Source: Drosophila pseudoobscura
Lineage: Eukaryota > Arthropoda > Insecta > Diptera > Drosophilidae
NCBI RefSeq assembly: GCF_009870125.1
Contig: NC_046679.1
Location: 1,116,001-1,180,000, forward strand
DNA length: 64,000 bases
Direction: 5' to 3'
Shown: piece by piece, positions 14,333-26,600 of the stretch
How positions within the stretch are numbered: position 1 is the first letter of the stretch
Layout: every line of letters begins with the position of its first letter
The notes under the pieces: model-generated
Told to the model about the DNA's origin: nothing
The model's database searches: none
What the model saw: only the letters and a program-made list of their open reading frames with translations
Program-made: the position numbers and the translations under genes

Positions 14333-15890
14333 AACCTCTTAATCCATTAACCATTCTACATAGCAACTACTCCTCATTCGGAGGGAAACAACTGATGCCT
14401 TCTCTCTGCCACACAGAGAGACAGCATTGGGGAGGGACAGCCATGATCTGTGATGATAATTATCCATTGAATCGCGACTAATCTCCCAGAGAAACCTCTC
14501 TATAACTCCGTCTGCCATTCAGCCATTCAGCCAGTCTGCCAGTCGTGCCAGGCTGTAAGTGTGTAAGTAGTGCCATCAATTACGGGCCACAATTGCCTCA
14601 CTCTGCTCTGCACTGCACTGCACTGCACTACTCGTAGGAGAAAGACAGAGAGATAGAGGGAGAAAGAGAGTGGGGTGTTCCAAAAATAAAACCCCATTCG
14701 AAAGCGGAACTGTCTCCGATCCCAATCCCATCGCAATCCTCACTCCATCCAGTTCTGGCTGCCTTCCTGCGTTTCCCTTCCTGCCTGCCGCCTGTCCGAC
14801 GACTGTCCCGGCCCGCACATGGAAAATAAATTGCCAAACAAATATCAACATGACAAATTGATAAATTCATGTTATTATTCCACGGATGGTGCCCTGTCCG
14901 ATGTGCGAGCATCTCAGAGATACAGATATACAGATATACAGAGATCCAGTGGCCGCACTGTGAGTAGTTTTTGTTTTTGGTTCTAGTCTCGCACTTTCAC
15001 ACATTAACCAAATGAAAATTCGGTGTTGACGCATTTGTTTTACTCATTTTCCCCCACAATTTCCCCATTTCCCATTGCCAGTGTGTTTGAGGCGACAAAT
15101 GAGCCAGGCGGTCGTCAGCAGCTGACAAAAACAACAAGTACTCACACCACATACCCGTAGATGCCAGTGGAAATGGAAATGGAGACATTGAGCACGTTGC
15201 TGCGGCATTTGTCAACGATTTCCATATGGCCTAGGCCTCCTCCATCCCCTCCATCCTCCTAGAGATAGCTCTTCTTCTATTGGAATTTTAATGATGCGCG
15301 AAATGTTAATTTTTCATCTTGATCTGCCACGATTTGTATCCGCAGATACAAGTACGCATCCAACCTCCCATCGACTTAATTATCCAGCAGCTGAGTCAGC
15401 GTCCTCCCATCCCACTCGCCGGTCTCCGGTCGCCGTTCGCCGGTTGGCGGTTTCAATTAACGCTGATCACCTCAATTGAGGCACGTCGCCGTTTGTCCGT
15501 TTGCCCGTTTGGCCAATTAAGGAGCCAATGTGCTCCTCCTCTCTTATATCTTTTCTTTTTTATACATCTTTCCCTGCAACAACAGTACAACAGTTGGCAT
15601 TACATGTGGGCTGCTGCTGCTGCTGCAGTTGTTGGCCATATACACTCGTACACTCGTAATTCCCATTAATTGAACGGAATGGATAGAGCAAATATTAAGT
15701 TACTTTGAGGTGAAGAAGGAAAGCATTTAATGGCTGCACCCTCCACTGCTCCGTTCCACCAGCAGCTTTTGCGCTGGTCGCGTGTTTAATAATAATTTCT
15801 TTGGAATACTCGTATGCCCGAGTATATGTTTATGGTAAGCGGTGGTCTAATTAAAATCAATTGCCTTAATTGGAAGTACAACAAAGCACC

Positions 15891-15938
15891 AAGTGCTGAA
15901 GTGCTGAAGTGCCGAAGTGCCGAAGTGCCGAAGTGCTT
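15891..15938 (+). repeat. 8-bp tandem array AAGTGC(C/T)G, six units
   Basis: Six head-to-tail octamers differing only at the seventh base, apart from the last unit, which ends TT. Confidence 0.9.
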
Positions 15939-18408
15939 CCAAGGAATGGAACTCTCATCGGACGGACACATGAAGGTAGCAATTTGATCGCCGGCATTAT
16001 TTATGGGCTCTCCTCCGCCAGAGAGTCGACTCGAGCGTAGGAGCGTACGAGTATTTCCCATAAATCAGCATCATTCGAAGCAGTCGTACTGCTTGCTGAC
16101 TATTTTCGGGCTATTCAAATCGGCATAAATCTAGCATCGTCCGATACAAAGAACTATAACCCTATATGTATTTTTGCCCGGCTGCATGTTAATTTTTCAA
16201 AATGCCGCGACAGTTTCTGGTAATTGCAAAGTTTTCTTTTGGCCAGGGCCCTAAACAAGTGCCATATATTATATTATTTGGCCTGCCACTTGATATATGG
16301 GCCCGGGTCCAAGCAAATGATAAATTCTCTTTATTCTTCCCACATTCGAGGGCCAGCCCTTGGCGGAGACCCAGGCTGTCGCCAGATTCTGTACTCTGCT
16401 TATCTTGGCCACAATTCATACTCGGAGACTCATCCAAATCTCTGGCACTTCATATGCAATTCTGTTCTGTTTATTGGCCTGCAAGAAGCAAGCCTTTCCT
16501 TGGCTCTCCTTTCTCTGCCAATTGCTCTCCGGCTTGCATCGTAAATTATGTAAATTGTTGCGAAAATACATTCCGTTGGCAGTTTAATTAGCCATCCGCC
16601 AGTGTCAATGGAGTGGGTGTTATTTGTCATCCAAGAAGAATACTTTTTCTTTTCCTAATTCTCAAGAAATTCAAAGACTGGGAAGAGGTTAAAGGCTGCA
16701 GATTGGTTGTATACCTTCGAAAAGGCATCGAGGTTTTATCACAGCCTTCCAATTCTCATTCCTACATCAAGATATACAACATTCAATCCCAACCACAGAA
16801 ATACAAACACCCAAAAAAGACAAATGACATTAACATACTCGTATTCCTTCCTACAAAATATTTGAGCCCGAACTTCGACCTCAATTATGAAAATGAAAGC
16901 GAAACGCGACTCGACTGGTACTCATCCCTTCCCCTAAACACTTTCCTCGCCCATCCACCACTACTCTCTTCCGTGGAAGAGGCAATTTATCGGGGGATTC
17001 GAACATACCTCAGCTTTGAGCATTTTAAAATGGTTCAACGCACTTACGGGTATGAAAAGAACAAGCCAAATGTGCACATACTCGTAACATTAAATGGGTT
17101 CACTTACGTATGCGATATATACGCGATATATACTCGTATAGTAGTGTACATTGTGCTACCCGCAGCATCATATGTGGAAAATGTGTGACAGAAACAACAA
17201 CAACAAAGGAGGAGAGGAAAAAAAGGAAAACAAATTTCAATTTAGCTTAAAGATTTTGCACATAAAATTTGTAACACTCAATTAGTTTAAACGACAACGG
17301 GAGAAATGTTGCCAGAACGAAGAGCAAACCCTGGCAACCCTGGCAGCCAGTGTCTGTCTCTTTCGCACTTGTTGTTTTGGGTGCGGGTTTCCCCGGAGTA
17401 AATCGCACAAATGCGGCGACGTATGAATTTCGTTTAATATGATTAGTGGTGTGTTGTGTGGACCTTCCATCCAGTCCTCCAGGACTCAGGACTCAGGATA
17501 TGCGCATGAAAGCCGAAAGACAAGTGCACTAATGGAGAACTGTTCTGCTGCTCTCACATATTGGGTCATAAAGATATTTACGCTGCATACTTGCGGGCGC
17601 TGTGGCATAAATCAAGCCAGAGAGACATCATTACGACGTCAAAGAGAGGGAGAGGGATGCTGATGATGAGGGAGAAAGTGGAAAGTGGTAAGTGGAAAGG
17701 TGGTGAGAAATCAGTCAACCCTGCGGGATGGGTACCCCCTTTCTGGATATCCCACGAATGGCGAATGGCGAATGGCAAAATCAATTTAATTTCGCTAATG
17801 TAGTGTAATGCTTCCGCCCGGCTCACAAGTGGGTCTTCGGCGGCGATTAGCAGCAAGTGCTCCATTCGATGCTGCTTACAGCCCGGAGAGGGTGAGGGTG
17901 AGGGTGGTGCACCATCTGGCCGAGGTGGGTCACTCAGTCAATCACTGGGAGGACAAAATCTTTATTAATTCTGATCGATGGTGCAGAGCACACTGTTGCA
18001 ACAATCAAATGATGGAGCAGCGCTTACAACAAAAGCTCTCTCTGTCTCTGTCTCTCGCTGCCTGAGATGAAGGATTGGAGGGAGTACAGTAGCTCATACA
18101 AATTCGACAGCTGAAAGCGTTTCCGTTTCCGTTTTCTTGTCTTTGTTTGTCCACTAACAAATCCCAATCCCCATCCTCGTCCCTGTCTCTATCTGTCTCT
18201 CTGTGCTTTTGTTTTGTGAGTTCTCTCTCCTTCTGTGTCCATCGATGATGCAATGAAGCGCGTTTATTTGTTGCTCGTAATTTATTTACTGCCCGACTCC
18301 GAACCCATTCAAACGTCTCTGCCCTGTCCTGGATGCAGCTCTGCAGTAGTCCTGCCAACTTGTTGGTTAAATATTGCCAGAAGAGCTGGCCATCTAGGGG
18401 CTGCCACC

Positions 18409-18436
18409 GCCACTGCCACTGCCACTGCCACTGCCG
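18409..18436 (+). repeat. Hexamer array (CCACTG)n
   Basis: Four to five units of CACTGC. It produces His/Cys or Gln/Trp strings in chance frames. Confidence 0.8.
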
Positions 18437-19080
18437 CCCTGAGAGTGATAAATTAATCGCTACATCAGTTTTTAATTCCGTGTTGCTGGTATGCGATATA
18501 TCTCTAGCTCCGTTTCCAGTACATTGTCTCGTGTGCCCCCAGCAACCTTTGCAGCAGCCAGAAGCCACCAGCCAGAGCACTCTCTCTGTGTTGCAAGCAC
18601 TGTTTAAAGATGATGTATGGCTGAAATTTTGACAAATGTACAAAAATGAGTCATGAGTTCTCGCGGGTGGCTGCTGCTCCTGCCCCTCCATGTTGCACTA
18701 TTTACTGTTGACTTTTTCCATGTACTTTGGCATCGTTATCCACAAAACAAACGCACAACGAAACTGCCACCGAAGATGGAGCTGCTCCACACATGTTTTC
18801 CCAGTCATTAATCATCTATGGGTTTACCTTGCCACACACCAGCGCCGAGTGCCACTCCACAATGAACTTTAGACACTCTCTAGACTCGAAATTAATTCAA
18901 AACCTAGTGGGCCTTGCTTTCCAGTGTGTCAGTCGATTGCCAGACGAGATATCCCTTTGTGTTTTGCCAGTTCTACGTCTCTCGTAGACTTTTCAACAGC
19001 GTCTCGTTTATCGGGCTTTGGACAGCGTTTCTATATTTAATAAGCGTCAACTTTTGAGTGGTTCGGGTTTCAGCAAAACT

Positions 19081-20558
19081 ATGGCCAATCGATCCTTCGA
19101 CAGTGGCAAAAACCCCCGGGACCGCGAGTACGACAGAGAGTTCAATCGCGACTACAACCGCGACAACGATCGTGGCGGCAATGCTCGTGGCAATTATCGT
19201 GGCATGAATCGAGACAACAATCGCGGAGGTCGCGACAATCGGGACAACAATCGAGACGACCGGAACCGACAGGACCGAGGCGGTTGTCGCGACTCTCGTG
19301 ACTTCCGCAATAACGACCGCGACCGTGATCGTGACCGTAACGGTGATCGTGATCGCAACCGTGATCGCAACAGCCAGAAGCCGCTGCCCACAGAGCCGCC
19401 GTTCAGCGCCTACGTGGGCAACCTGCCCCAGGGCCTCGTCCAGGGCGATGTGATGAAGATATTCTCGGACTTTCAGGTGAAGAACGTGCGCCTGATCAAG
19501 GACCGCGAGACGGACGAGTTCAAGGGCTATGGCTACGTGGAGTTCGAGACGGTGGAGCAGCTGGAGCGCGCCATCGCCTGCAACGGGCGCATCAAGCTGG
19601 ACAACTTCTCCGCTCCGCTGCGCATCGACATAGCCGACCATCGCCGCCACACGGCCGAAGGAGGCTTGGGACGCGGAGGAGGAGGCGGAGGCGGCGGCGG
19701 AGGAGGACCAGGACATGGCCAGTCGGGGAGCCGCAACTACTACCAGAGGCGCAACTATCGGCGCGACGACAGCGTCGGCTCCCACCAGATCGTGCGCCCC
19801 ATCGCAGCCACCAACAGCCCTGGGCAGCAGCCCTTCTCCCACAGCAGCCCCACCCAGAGCTCCATATCGCTGCGAAATGCCCAACGGGTCGGAGACAACA
19901 GCAACACCAGCAACAACAACCGCTCCATTGGCTACGGTCGGGAGGGGGGGAACCGCTACCAGAGGGAGGACAATCGGCAGCGCAGTCGAAACAACAGCAT
20001 CGGCTTCCTCGAGCCCCGACAGTCCGCGAGCAGCATCCAGTCGCGCAACCGCAACTTCAATCGGTAATCCCCCAGATCGAGTCCCGATAGATATGTCCCC
20101 TCTAAAGATGTCTCCTCTCTTCCAGTTGGAGCAACAACGGCAACAACGAAGGAGGTGGCGGTGGCGGCGGCGGAGGACGCTCGCCGGATCGTCAGCGGTA
20201 CAACAGCTGCAGCAACGCCAGCGGCAGCAGCAACGTCAATGGAAGCGGAAACTATACTAATTTTGTGCAGAATCGCAATCGCGACCGTCGGGGCCACTAC
20301 AACCCCAACGGCGGAGGCAACGGCAGCCTCCGCGGCAACAGCCCGGGCTCCACGTCCGTCCGCTCCGCCAACCGCATTGACGACGACAACCGCCCGAAGC
20401 TGCTGCTGAAGCCCCGCACTGTAACGGACCCCATCAACGCCCTGGCCAACACCGAGCAGGCCTCGAAGATCTTTGGCAAGGCCAAGCCGCGTCCCGACCA
20501 GACCACGCCCACATGCTCGCCCCGCCAGGAGCCGAATGGCGCCCCCAGCAGCGACTAA
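19081..20558 (+). CDS. eIF4H: eIF4H/eIF4B-family translation initiation factor (one RRM, one intron)
   Basis: Two exons, 19081-20063 and 20126-20558, encode 471 aa. Residues 1-100 are low-complexity Arg/Asp/Asn/Gly. A motif of the form LPTEPPFSAYVGNLP leads into an RRM (about 108-183) with RNP2 AYVGNL (110-115) and RNP1 KGYGYVEF (148-155). A glycine run follows at about 184-203, then an Arg/Ser/Asn-rich tail. Near the C-terminus RPKLLLKPRTV (417-427) and SKIFGKAKPR (441-450) match the conserved tail of eIF4H and eIF4B. Known family role: cytosolic stimulation of the eIF4A helicase during 43S recruitment and scanning. ATG 19081 (context AAACT) is the first ATG after an in-frame TAG at 18985-18987. 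A possible 3' splice site lies just before it (AG at 19072-19073), so a 5'UTR intron is possible. Reading through the intron would give a 328-aa form without the C-terminal motif. Family assignment is very strong; which fly paralogue is not settled. Confidence 0.95.
20064..20125 (+). other. 62-bp spliceosomal intron of the eIF4H-like gene
   Basis: The donor is CG|GTAATC (GT at 20064-20065) and the acceptor CTCTTCCAG (AG at 20124-20125) follows a pyrimidine tract. The length is typical of short fly introns. Removing it joins CG to T, giving Arg, and keeps the frame open to the TAA at 20556-20558. The family C-terminal motif then falls in frame, which is the best evidence that the intron is real. 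If retained, TAA at 20065-20067 ends translation at once. Confidence 0.9.
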
Positions 20559-20684
20559 CCGGACAGGACTCGAAAACCACAACAGATTGAAGCGAAACCC
20601 ACCCAATCAATAGCAGCCGAAACAGAAACAGAAACAGAAACAAGATATCCTCTTAAAGTTCGTGTCAAACTGAAATTATGTTTA

Positions 20685-20690
20685 ATTAAA
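20685..20690 (+). terminator. Probable polyadenylation signal (ATTAAA) of the eIF4H-like gene
   Basis: ATTAAA lies 127 bp after the stop codon and is followed by a TG-containing stretch (CTTCATGTG). It is the first good polyadenylation hexamer downstream, and implies a 3'UTR of about 150 nt that includes an AAACAG tandem run near 20620-20642. Confidence 0.5.
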
Positions 20691-23600
20691 TCTTCATGTG
20701 CAAAGAAAAGGCCTCTTCAGTCCTGAATTGATTCTTTGATAGAGGTATAGTCTCTCTTCAGTTCCAGATAGATAGCTTCCTCTAACAGGCCAAGTTCTTT
20801 ACCTAATTGGACATTATAGCGGCCTACTTATCAGCCATAAACCTCCACAGTGTGCCACACTTTGCTGCGATGAGCCATAAATTTCAAAAGTTAATGCCCA
20901 GTGACACAAAATCCAGGAGCGGGTAAGGGCATCCTGCAGCACACCTCCCGCCCGACGGACACTTGCGGGAGCGGCATTAACTAGTCAACTCGAACTAATT
21001 GAATTGAGATGAGATTAAAGAATTTTACGCGGAAATGAAGACATCGGCCAGTTGCCAGTTTCCAGCTGGCAGTCGGGAGTCGGGGCTTAGGACACTTGTC
21101 GTGGTATTTATGGGCAAAGATTTACGAGCCACAACACAAGGCATCCTCCTGGACAGGGTCCTGGTCCGGAGTCCTGGTCCACGGGTCTACAGGCAAATTG
21201 GCTTAATTTCTTTTTAATTTGCTTCCGCTGTGCGTTCGCTTCGGTTTTCCTTTCTTCGAGCGGCCTCTCGAAGTGAAATTCAATTTGAAAAAGTGCCCGA
21301 CCCCGGGACACGGCTACGGCAAAGCCAAACGGCCGCGGATCCGGAGGTGAACAGGGCGTGGTCGCGCCTTGTTTCCATTTAAATTGTGTAGATGATATGC
21401 CTATACCAGAAGCCGAGACCTCCGTCCACGTCCCCTTCCAAAAGCCAATTTACGCACGAACATTTTTTCAATTTACGGCGGACAAACCGCAGGACCCCAC
21501 TCTCTACTGCACTTTATAGAAATCCCGCGGAAAATTCACGGCATTAAAGGACTTTCCTTCCCATCCCACCACCCGCTTTTCTTTCCTTTTATTTCTTTTG
21601 AAGTTCGCCCACTGGCCGCGAGTTTTATTTGCCTTTTTCTTAGCGCGCTTTTCCTCGGCTTTCGCCCGCTTTTCCTCGCTTTTCTTTCGCTTTTTTTCTC
21701 CCGTTAATGTGTCACACGCACTTTATAAGCAATTGTTGTTGGAGTCCACGGCGATGGCCATGGCCCATGGCCCATGGGCAATGGCGTCTGGCTAAAGTTG
21801 ACGACGATGTCGACGCCCATGGCGCAATTATTATGATTATTAGGTACAGCTGCACTTCGTAGCCGGAGATGGAGACGGAGAGGGGGGCTCCTCCACTTAT
21901 AAACAACAAAACAAAAAAAAATTGTAATTTACCTTCTGGACTCGTGAACGTGGACCAACTTTCGAGGACTGCTGCTGTTTGTTGCTGTTGTCGTTCATTA
22001 GGGTGGACCTTCCATTCCGTTCATCCGTTCTCATGAACACGAGACGCTGTGCACCGCCTTGGGGGTCACGCGTTAATAATCGCGCTGAATGACTCCATAA
22101 TGAAAATATTAAAGGTGTTTGCTGTTGCTGTTGCTGTTGTGCTCTTAGCCGCCGGCAGGGCTCGGGGATCAGGACACCCGCCCAGAGTCCTCGTCCTCGT
22201 CATCTCACACAAAAGGCGCAAAGTTTATGTTTATGTCATGCCTCGGAAAAAGGGCAGGGGGCGGAGTGGCGTATCGGGGGTATAATTTAATAATAATGCT
22301 CCCTTTTTTTCATTAAACGTAAGTGCAGGCAGGCAGGACTCAATGATGGCAGGTTGAAACGAGCTGCCGACTGGAAGTGTTGGCCTCGAAGAGGGAGAGC
22401 CCAAGATCTAGAAACTACTTCAATGGAAGACCCACCGAAAACTTATCTTGGACACATCTTCTCCTTTAATTTCCTAGGAAAACTCATCTTAAATCTTTAC
22501 AAAACTATCGTACAACAATTCAAATTCCGAGCAAAGGTCCCCTTGGATCCTTGAGCCCTTCTTAGGCATTCACGGCCAATAGTCAATATTTGGGATATCA
22601 GCAATCAAATTGTGTTTGCGCTTTCAACAGACCCCAACAAACAGACCCCGAAGAAACAATTAAAGCTGGACCACAGGACAGCGCCGAGGCAAGGGAGAAG
22701 GAGGAAAAGAAGAAGTCCTGGAGTCCGAGGAAAGGACTACAAGAGTAATATTTTAAATGTAGTTTCGGGCTAATTGTCATGCTATCGACGGCGTCTTATC
22801 GGGGACGACAGTGGCTGTGGCAGCAACAAAACAATTTGGGGCAAATTTATGCAACACAAACGAGCTGAGAGTGCCCCAAAGGACGCACACAGGACCCACA
22901 CACGTCGGGCCACAGCGATGGCCAGATAAGCAGGACATATCCCCGACATATTAAGTCAAAAATGTGACTATTAAAATGCTAGCATTTGCAAGTTTATCTT
23001 GGGACTGCTGTCCGCTGCCATCGACAGCACAGGAGAGTCCTTGTCGGAACGGGAATGGGCAATAGGAGGTGAGCGGAAATCTAGACTTGGCCATTAATGA
23101 ACGGTTCTCGGTTGTCCACCGGCGACAAGGTCCAGGGGTCCCAGTGCTACAGTGGAGTCCATTAAAAAGGACTAAATGGCAATTAAACATTTGAGAGAGA
23201 CAGAGAGAGGGCGAGAGCACAGTCCGGCGAGTGGGCTGAGGCAATTAAGGCTCCCCTCTGCACTCCGGCCAAGGACACTTGGCAATTAAGGCCGGACGAA
23301 AAGTTAGCTCTGCTCTGCTCTGCCAATCCCTTAGCGACAATTTTTGGACGAAAAAGAGAGAAAGAGAGTCCTCTGTCCGGTGTCCTTAGTCCTTATCCTT
23401 TTCACCTATCTCTCTGGCCGAAACTTAAATGAGTTTGAGTCTGTCTGGTGTCTACTGCTGTCTGCTGCTGCCTTCTGCGAGCATTTAAATGAGCCTCAGC
23501 TCTGGGCTGCCTCGTCTTGTGCTGCAACTTTGATTGGCTGCCCCTTCGCTCGAGTGGCCAGGAGATTTATCTGCGAAGCCTCTGATTGCGCGTCCCGCAC

Positions 23601-26600
23601 ATAAATCCCTACCTAGGACGCAGCAGGGGCCAGGGGCCACTCCCCCAATCGCATCCTCGCATTGCTCGTAAAAATATTTGAAATGCCAGCAATAGAGAGC
23701 GATGCACATGTGAGGAGCAGAAGCAGGATCCCCCACTCCCGGTGGACACCCATTCTATGTAGAGTTTTGTCGGGGTATAAATCGGAAGCGGCATCTTCGA
23801 TATGCTCGTTTAAAATAATTTATTGCACTGCCTTGACACTCATTGCCACCAGTTTCTAACTGGAACGCTGACACTCTGCCACTCTGCCACTCTGCCTCTG
23901 CCACACACGCGCATATGCTCTGCTCTGCTCTGCCTGCCACCGAAAATGTCGAGCACCGACAACAAATGTCGAGCACTCGTGGCAGCACCCAGAAGATAAA
24001 TTGCGCAAATAGAAAAATGTTCTAATTAAAATTATGCACAAATATTTTAGATTTCCTTTCGGGGAATGCCCCTCTCCTCCTCCCTGTCGGTGTAGTAGTA
24101 TTGATGGGGTGCCAATTAAAATTGATTGGAAATTCCCAAGATTCCTGGCATTCCTCACTCGTGTGGCACGTGGGTCGAGCGGCCCAAGAGTGGCAGCTGC
24201 TCCTCCTTCAGCGCATTAGCATGCAGCATGTCCCTTCTTTTGAAGTAGTTCTGCCACAGATATGGCCACTCTGTCCACTCCGGTATCTGCATCTCTAGCT
24301 GGTCTCTCGCATGGCCTCGACTTTCTGCTTGAATGACTTTTGAATTGCCAAAAAAAGCAAAGCAATCTCAATTAACACTTTTGTAGAGTAAGCCGTGGCT
24401 CGTAGATGCGATTCGAATGGCAGGCAAAATGCAGGCAGATGTCTAAATGCAGGCATTTAAGATCCACCCACCCCCCGGCATGCCCCTGCCAGTGCCCCGT
24501 GCTAATGTAGCAAATAAAACGGTCACCTTAATGGATTTCTGTTACGCGGTCTAACTCCGAATTGGACAGAAGGTCCAGGAGGAGGACGTTTCGCTGCACT
24601 CGCTCCCGAGGCGTGCTGTGCCATTGATTGTCCTTGAATCGCCGCCGTCGCTCGCCACTTAATCCAATAGTGGCGCACATGTTGAGCGGCTCTAACAAAG
24701 GACTGAGGACTGACTCTCCCTTCTCTCTACCTTAAGCGGCTTTCACCTTGCCACCACCACCGTCGGAGGCACCACCAGCTTTGGGCTTGATTTTCGCACT
24801 CGCACTCTGATGGCAAAGGGATGAGGGTGGGCCCTGGGCCAGGTCCATGCCAACTGTTGTGAAAACTGTTCGGAAACTGGGAAACGTGTAGTTCTGCGCT
24901 TTCCAGGACTTATCACACACACGCACGACCGCACCATTGCACCACCGTCATGCCACGGACCACGGACCACGGACCACGTACCACATACCACCTTTCGCCC
25001 CGCTTCGACGTGCCACGGGCTGGCTGAGTGTTGACTTTGCCCCCGTCTGACGCATTATGATGATGTATTAGTAGTGGAATTAAATTTAAAAGCACTGACA
25101 TGCGCCCGTCCGATCAGGTTGCCCTCTTAATGAAGTCTTTGTTACAGACCTAATTATTAATCCCCCAACAACGACAAAGTGGGAAAGGGAGAGAGAGTGG
25201 CCCGGCATGTGTATCCACAAATCTTGGGCAACATCTGCTTGTGTCGACGGATCCGCTGACTGACATTAACTAAAGACCGAAGACCGACGAAACGCCAGAG
25301 TTGTGTACAAATTTTAACCGAAATTGGAACCGAATCTCAAAACTTGGGGCCCGGCAACGAAAAACACATTTCGGGGCCAGCTTCAGCTCCAGAATGAAAG
25401 ATCATTCAGCTGTCAGAATCATTAAGAAATGTGAAATCGTTTAAATATGCTTCGGTTTTGGGGGTCTCATATTTACTCTGCCCTAAACTGAGCTTTCTGT
25501 CGGTGGGGAAGCTGAGGGAACGGCTGGAGGAAGGCGCCGAGCCCGACACATGGGCAGGCACGGCTTGAGATGTGAGTCTGCCACATGGCCAGAGTGGGGC
25601 ACGAATGAGATTATTCGACCGGCGGGGGCTACCTTCAAACTTTGAGGAACTTTTAGCAGTAAATTCCAGCAGGAAATACCAACGGATGATCTAGGCAGAA
25701 ATTGGTGTGGCTTCATTCATGAAATACGAATGATAGATCACGTTTCTTTATTGGATAAAATATGTTAAAATATATCTTCGAAAGGAATTGCTCTATCCCC
25801 TCTACTTCTGTTCCCAAAAATCAATTTATTTTTACAGAACAAAGTGCTCTACAATCCGAATACCCATTCCATTCATAACGACTTCTGAACACTTTTGAAA
25901 TGAGTTCAGAGAAATAATTTAAACTTCATTTTTTTCTTTTTGGGCAGTAAATAAAAATTCTAAAAAATGAATGCCTGCTTTCAGATCTGTTTCGAAATAT
26001 GCCACACCCCGAAAAAATCTTCCAATCTTCAAGGGGGGCCACACGTTTGCAAAGTGCGAAACATTTTTATTACGAATTCGTGAGTTTTGCGGCAAATAGC
26101 GGCTCGACCCGCGGTCCGCTAATGATTTCTATGCTACACGCAGTACACAGATACAGATACAGATACAATCCCCTATATATCGGCATAGATATTGCACGAG
26201 TAGATGTCTAGTTTTTCACTATTATGCAGGGAATGGCGATGGGGCAATAAAAATACTCGGGCATATCAGGAAAACGCTCGTTCCTCATTCCGCAGATGAG
26301 AAGACGATGATGAGGCGAGGCTGGCAGCTGCCTCCAACATCCAACCTCGTGTGCCATTCGACACGCCCACAATTGTCGATTGTCTTACGCTCGCACCCAC
26401 ACCGACCCTCACACAGATACTGCGCACACACTAACGAGAGGAGCATTCAAATTTCGGTGCGTTCATTGAAATATGAACGATGGATGGAGTGGAATGGAAT
26501 GGGATGGGTCGTCGGTCTTTCGGCGATAAAAGTGGTCACAGAGCAGAGCAAAGACCCCGCTGGATGCCGGGGGCAAGAGAGCGATTTTCATATAAAGTAC

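Larger units (their letters stand above)
10691..19080. other. Non-coding stretch upstream of the eIF4H-like gene
   Basis: No supported gene. AT-richer islands lie at about 10740-11050, 13990-14340 and 16620-17180. The second contains a diverged duplication, and the third contains a 191-codon frame without recognised features. CTG/CCG repeats lie at 12152-12189, an AAGTGCCG array at 15891-15938 and CACTGC units at 18409-18436. The last few hundred bases before 19081 should contain the promoter and leader of the eIF4H-like gene, but I see no TATA box there. Confidence 0.6.

Noticed and set aside
18005..18691. 228-codon minus-strand frame
   Set aside because: Includes a (QW)n string from the CACTGC array and Arg/Asp/Glu strings from CT-rich repeats. 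No start context or domain.
18973..19884. 303-codon open frame on the minus strand over the eIF4H-like gene
   Set aside because: It is the antisense of the Arg/Asp/Asn-rich coding sequence; repetitive RD/ND codons leave the opposite strand stop-free. It reads as Val/Ala/Ile repeats with no motif.
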